DNA of 7,284 nt. Source: an uncultured Acidimicrobiaceae bacterium (GTDB lineage Bacteria; Actinomycetota; Acidimicrobiia; Acidimicrobiales; UBA8592). Location: the NCBI GenBank assembly GCA_913031515.1, contig CAJWET010000078.1:1-7284 (forward strand), read 5' to 3'. The stretch's first letter is position 1; each line of letters begins with the position of its first letter. A program made the translations under genes and the position numbers. Under the pieces are notes generated by a model. That model saw only the letters and a list, made by a program, of their open reading frames with translations. It searched no databases and was not told where the DNA came from. Positions 5,831 to 7,284 of this stretch are shown here, one piece after another.

Positions 5831-5837
5831 AAGGGAG
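5831..5837 (+). promoter_or_regulatory. Shine-Dalgarno of the SDR gene
   Basis: AAGGGAG ends 5 nt before the GTG at 5843 and supports that non-ATG start. Confidence 0.65.
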
Positions 5838-5842
5838 ACCAA

Positions 5843-6691
5843 GTGAGTGGAAGGCTGGAAAACAAAATAGCGGTCGTTACTGGAGGCGCGAGTGGTATTG
5901 GAGAAGGCACCGTCCGGCGATTTATTGACGAAGGCGCGAAATGTGTAATTGCCGATATTCAATATGATCGAGCCGTTGAACTTGCTAATGAACTCGGAGA
6001 GAACGCGGCGGCATGTAGCGTAGACGTTGCGGATGAAAGTCAGGTGAAAGAAACTGTTGAATTTGCGGTATCTCAATTTGGGCGACTTGATATTATGTTC
6101 AACAATGCCGGCATACTCGGCGCTGTTGGCCCTATCAGCGAAATTGATGGTGATGGGTGGTTACGAACAATTGATGTTCTTCTCAACAGTGTCTTCTATG
6201 GAATCAAACATGCATCGAGAGTAATGATTCCGCAAGGTTCAGGATCGATCATAAACACTGCATCTACAGCCGGAGTGCGAGCTGGGCTGGGCCCCCATGT
6301 CTATACTGCAGCCAAACATGGTGTTGTCGGTCTTTCACAGTCTGTCGCTACTGAACTAGGTCCTTATGGAGTGCGCGTGAACGTCATCGCCCCTGGCGGG
6401 ACGATATCTGGCTTGACGGCGCGATTGGTCACCGGCGATCATGAGAACCTTGAGAAAGCATCGACTATTATCGGTGCACATAATCCTTTGCGGCGTGCAG
6501 GAAGACCTGAAGATATAGCAAATGCTGTTTTATACCTTGCGTCTGAAGAAGCTAGTTTCACAACTGGAGCCGTATTGGTTGTCGATGCCGCCGGCGAAAC
6601 AATCGCCGACCGTAACCACCGTTTTGTCGATATGGGCGCCCAAACAGTTCAGGAAGCAGATCGTTCCGGAACTAAAAGCAGTTTGAACTAG
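5843..6691 (+). CDS. Classical short-chain dehydrogenase/reductase (SDR), NAD-type
   Basis: This soluble NAD(P)-dependent alcohol/ketone oxidoreductase has 282 aa. The cofactor motif TGGASGIG spans 13-20. Asp38 ends strand 2 (VIADIQ), which favours NAD(H) over NADP(H). Asp61-Val62 precedes NNAG at 87-90. The catalytic residues are Ser141 (NTAS), Tyr154 and Lys158 (YTAAK). VRVNVIAPGG (177-186) and the C-terminal RRAGRPEDIANAVLYLASEE (217-236) with TGAVLVVDAAG complete the fold. About 30 residues after DAAG are polar and not conserved in general SDRs. The start GTG has SD AAGGGAG 5 nt away. It stands alone on plus between two minus-strand pairs. Similar proteins act on steroids, terpenoid alcohols or cyclic alcohols. 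With SCP2-like and hydroxyacyl-CoA enzymes nearby a lipid-like substrate is possible, but the sequence does not decide it. Confidence 0.92.
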   Translation: MSGRLENKIAVVTGGASGIGEGTVRRFIDEGAKCVIADIQYDRAVELANELGENAAACSVDVADESQVKETVEFAVSQFGRLDIMFNNAGILGAVGPISEIDGDGWLRTIDVLLNSVFYGIKHASRVMIPQGSGSIINTASTAGVRAGLGPHVYTAAKHGVVGLSQSVATELGPYGVRVNVIAPGGTISGLTARLVTGDHENLEKASTIIGAHNPLRRAGRPEDIANAVLYLASEEASFTTGAVLVVDAAGETIADRNHRFVDMGAQTVQEADRSGTKSSLN

Positions 6692-6740
6692 AGCTCAGCG
6701 AAGTTGAAGGACAGAAATCGAGCTTAAATAGACCAATTCG

Positions 6741-6767
6741 AAAAATGTGCCGACTACCAGTTAGTCG
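6741..6767 (-). terminator. Possible weak intrinsic terminator after dodecin
   Basis: On the minus strand CGACTA-ACTGG-TAGTCG (6767-6751) forms a 6-bp stem with a 5-nt loop. The spacer GCACA and then TTTTT (6745-6741) follow. The stem overlaps the dodecin stop codon (6763-6761). The stem is short and the T-run is 5 nt away, so termination would be weak. It could instead protect the 3' end. Confidence 0.35.
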
Positions 6768-6964
6768 TTCAATACGAAAGTTATTTTCAAGGTGACCCTA
6801 TATTCGGCGATGGTCCCGTTCTCGACAATCACTTTTTGATCTTGGACCCAAGCTCCTTTGACATTGTCAAGCGTGCTAGCTGCACGCTCAACACCGCGCT
6901 TCAAAGCATCATCGAATCCTATTGGTGAAGATGAAATAACTTCCGTGATACGTGCGATAGACAT
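6761..6964 (-). CDS. Dodecin family flavin-binding protein
   Basis: Dodecins are about 70-aa proteins that assemble into hollow dodecamers. They bind FMN or riboflavin-type flavins, and in bacteria also CoA, for storage or protection from photoreactive flavin. This 67-aa protein matches from end to end. It begins MSIARITEVISSSPIGFDDA, with the helix FDDALKRGVERAASTL at 17-32. Next comes the hallmark GAWVQDQKVIVENGTIAEYR (37-56), then a final strand VTLKITFVLND. Trp39 is at the position that stacks on flavin in characterised dodecins, and Gln43 follows in the usual place. The ATG at 6964 has SD AGGGGA (6974-6969) 4 nt upstream. It lies 61 nt downstream of the Nfu-N-like gene on the same strand, probably in one transcript, with a hairpin in the gap and a related one over its stop codon. 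Confidence 0.95.
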   Translation of the reverse strand: MSIARITEVISSSPIGFDDALKRGVERAASTLDNVKGAWVQDQKVIVENGTIAEYRVTLKITFVLND

Positions 6965-6998
6965 AGAGTCCCCTAATTGTTAATGAAAGTTTAGCGAC

Positions 6999-7019
6999 AT
7001 CGACTCCGGATTAGTCGAT
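6999..7019 (-). other. Hairpin between the Nfu-N-like gene and dodecin
   Basis: ATCGACT (6999-7005) pairs perfectly with AGTCGAT (7013-7019) around a 7-nt loop. On the minus strand it begins 6 nt after the upstream stop codon and ends 34 nt before the dodecin ATG. No T-run follows, so it is not a standard intrinsic terminator. An mRNA processing or stability element would fit. Its 17-nt core (7001-7017) matches that of the hairpin at 6751-6767 at 13 of 17 positions in the same orientation. Confidence 0.4.
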
Positions 7020-7025
7020 ACTGAG

Positions 7026-7284
7026 CTACTCTTCTCCGTCAGCGGTTTCGAAACTTGGAACTTCCACTCCGGGTAGGTAGTAGGTAAACATGTCGACGAT
7101 AAGCGCGATGATCCGATTGGGATCCACTCCACCCTTTCCAAGGTCTACGGTTATTACGTTGCTATTCATGGTGATCTTGTTGACACCACCAAGCTCAAAG
7201 ATAGCTCTGGCCAATTTGTCCGGAGGTCGTTCACCATGGATCTCCTCCGAAACTTCAAACCGTTCATGGTTTCTCTCAATTGGT
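7026..7284 (-). CDS. Nfu N-terminal-domain-like protein, 5' end outside the window
   Basis: The frame is open from the right edge to TAG 7028-7026, giving 85 codons with the start missing. The first in-frame ATG falls only at codon 39, so the true start is outside the window; a TTG at 7214 has no SD. The readable protein includes PIERNHERFEVSEE, then KLARAIFELGGVNKITMNSN (23-42), VITVDLGKGG and the tail MFTYYLPGVEVPSFETADGEE. The block LARAIF-x-LGGV-x-x-I-x-x-x-x-x-VITV resembles the Nfu/NifU N-terminal domain (LFxIPGVxxVFxxxxFITV), a small domain found with Fe-S scaffold proteins. No CxxC is present in this part, so there is no Fe-S-binding C-terminal domain. The family assignment is tentative. 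It probably shares a transcript with dodecin downstream. Confidence 0.55.
   Translation of the reverse strand, partial: PIERNHERFEVSEEIHGERPPDKLARAIFELGGVNKITMNSNVITVDLGKGGVDPNRIIALIVDMFTYYLPGVEVPSFETADGEE

Noticed and set aside
5744..6076. 110-codon minus-strand frame opposite the SDR start
   Set aside because: It is antisense to the SDR cofactor-binding motifs and has no SD or domain.

Overview
The window most likely comes from an actinomycetote (Actinomycetota). A mycothiol S-conjugate amidase, a luciferase-like oxidoreductase of the F420-dependent type and several GTG starts all point that way. Base composition, judged by eye, is fairly balanced rather than GC-rich. A moderate-GC lineage such as an aquatic acidimicrobiian is therefore my best guess, but this is inference. 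The left edge is a hexanucleotide tandem repeat and the right edge cuts a gene, so this may be a metagenomic fragment broken at a repeat.

Layout from left to right. (1) Positions 1-48 hold eight AACACC-type units. (2) A plus-strand pair follows: a geranylgeranyl-reductase-family flavoprotein and a PAP2-type lipid phosphatase, joined by a TAATG overlap. (3) A minus-strand cluster runs from 4049 down to 1972: 3-hydroxyacyl-CoA dehydrogenase, then an LLM oxidoreductase whose assumed start overlaps the dehydrogenase stop, then a 58-codon small gene with a strong Shine-Dalgarno sequence. (4) A 50-codon small gene at 4180-4332 on plus diverges from that cluster. (5) A minus-strand pair follows: mycothiol conjugate amidase (mca) and a stand-alone SCP2-like protein, probably overlapping by 8 nt. 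(6) A classical SDR lies on plus with its own leader. (7) A minus-strand pair closes the window: the 3'-terminal 85 codons of an Nfu-N-like protein, then a dodecin, with two closely related hairpins flanking the dodecin gene.

How the genes may work together. The reductase and phosphatase suggest polyprenyl-lipid processing at the membrane. The acyl-CoA dehydrogenase, SCP2-like protein, SDR and LLM enzyme look like lipid or steroid-like catabolism. Mca belongs to thiol-based detoxification, and dodecin to flavin storage. I see no phage, transposon, CRISPR array, RNA gene or obvious new multi-gene system. The least described items are the two short genes, the possible leaderless starts and the paired hairpins around dodecin.
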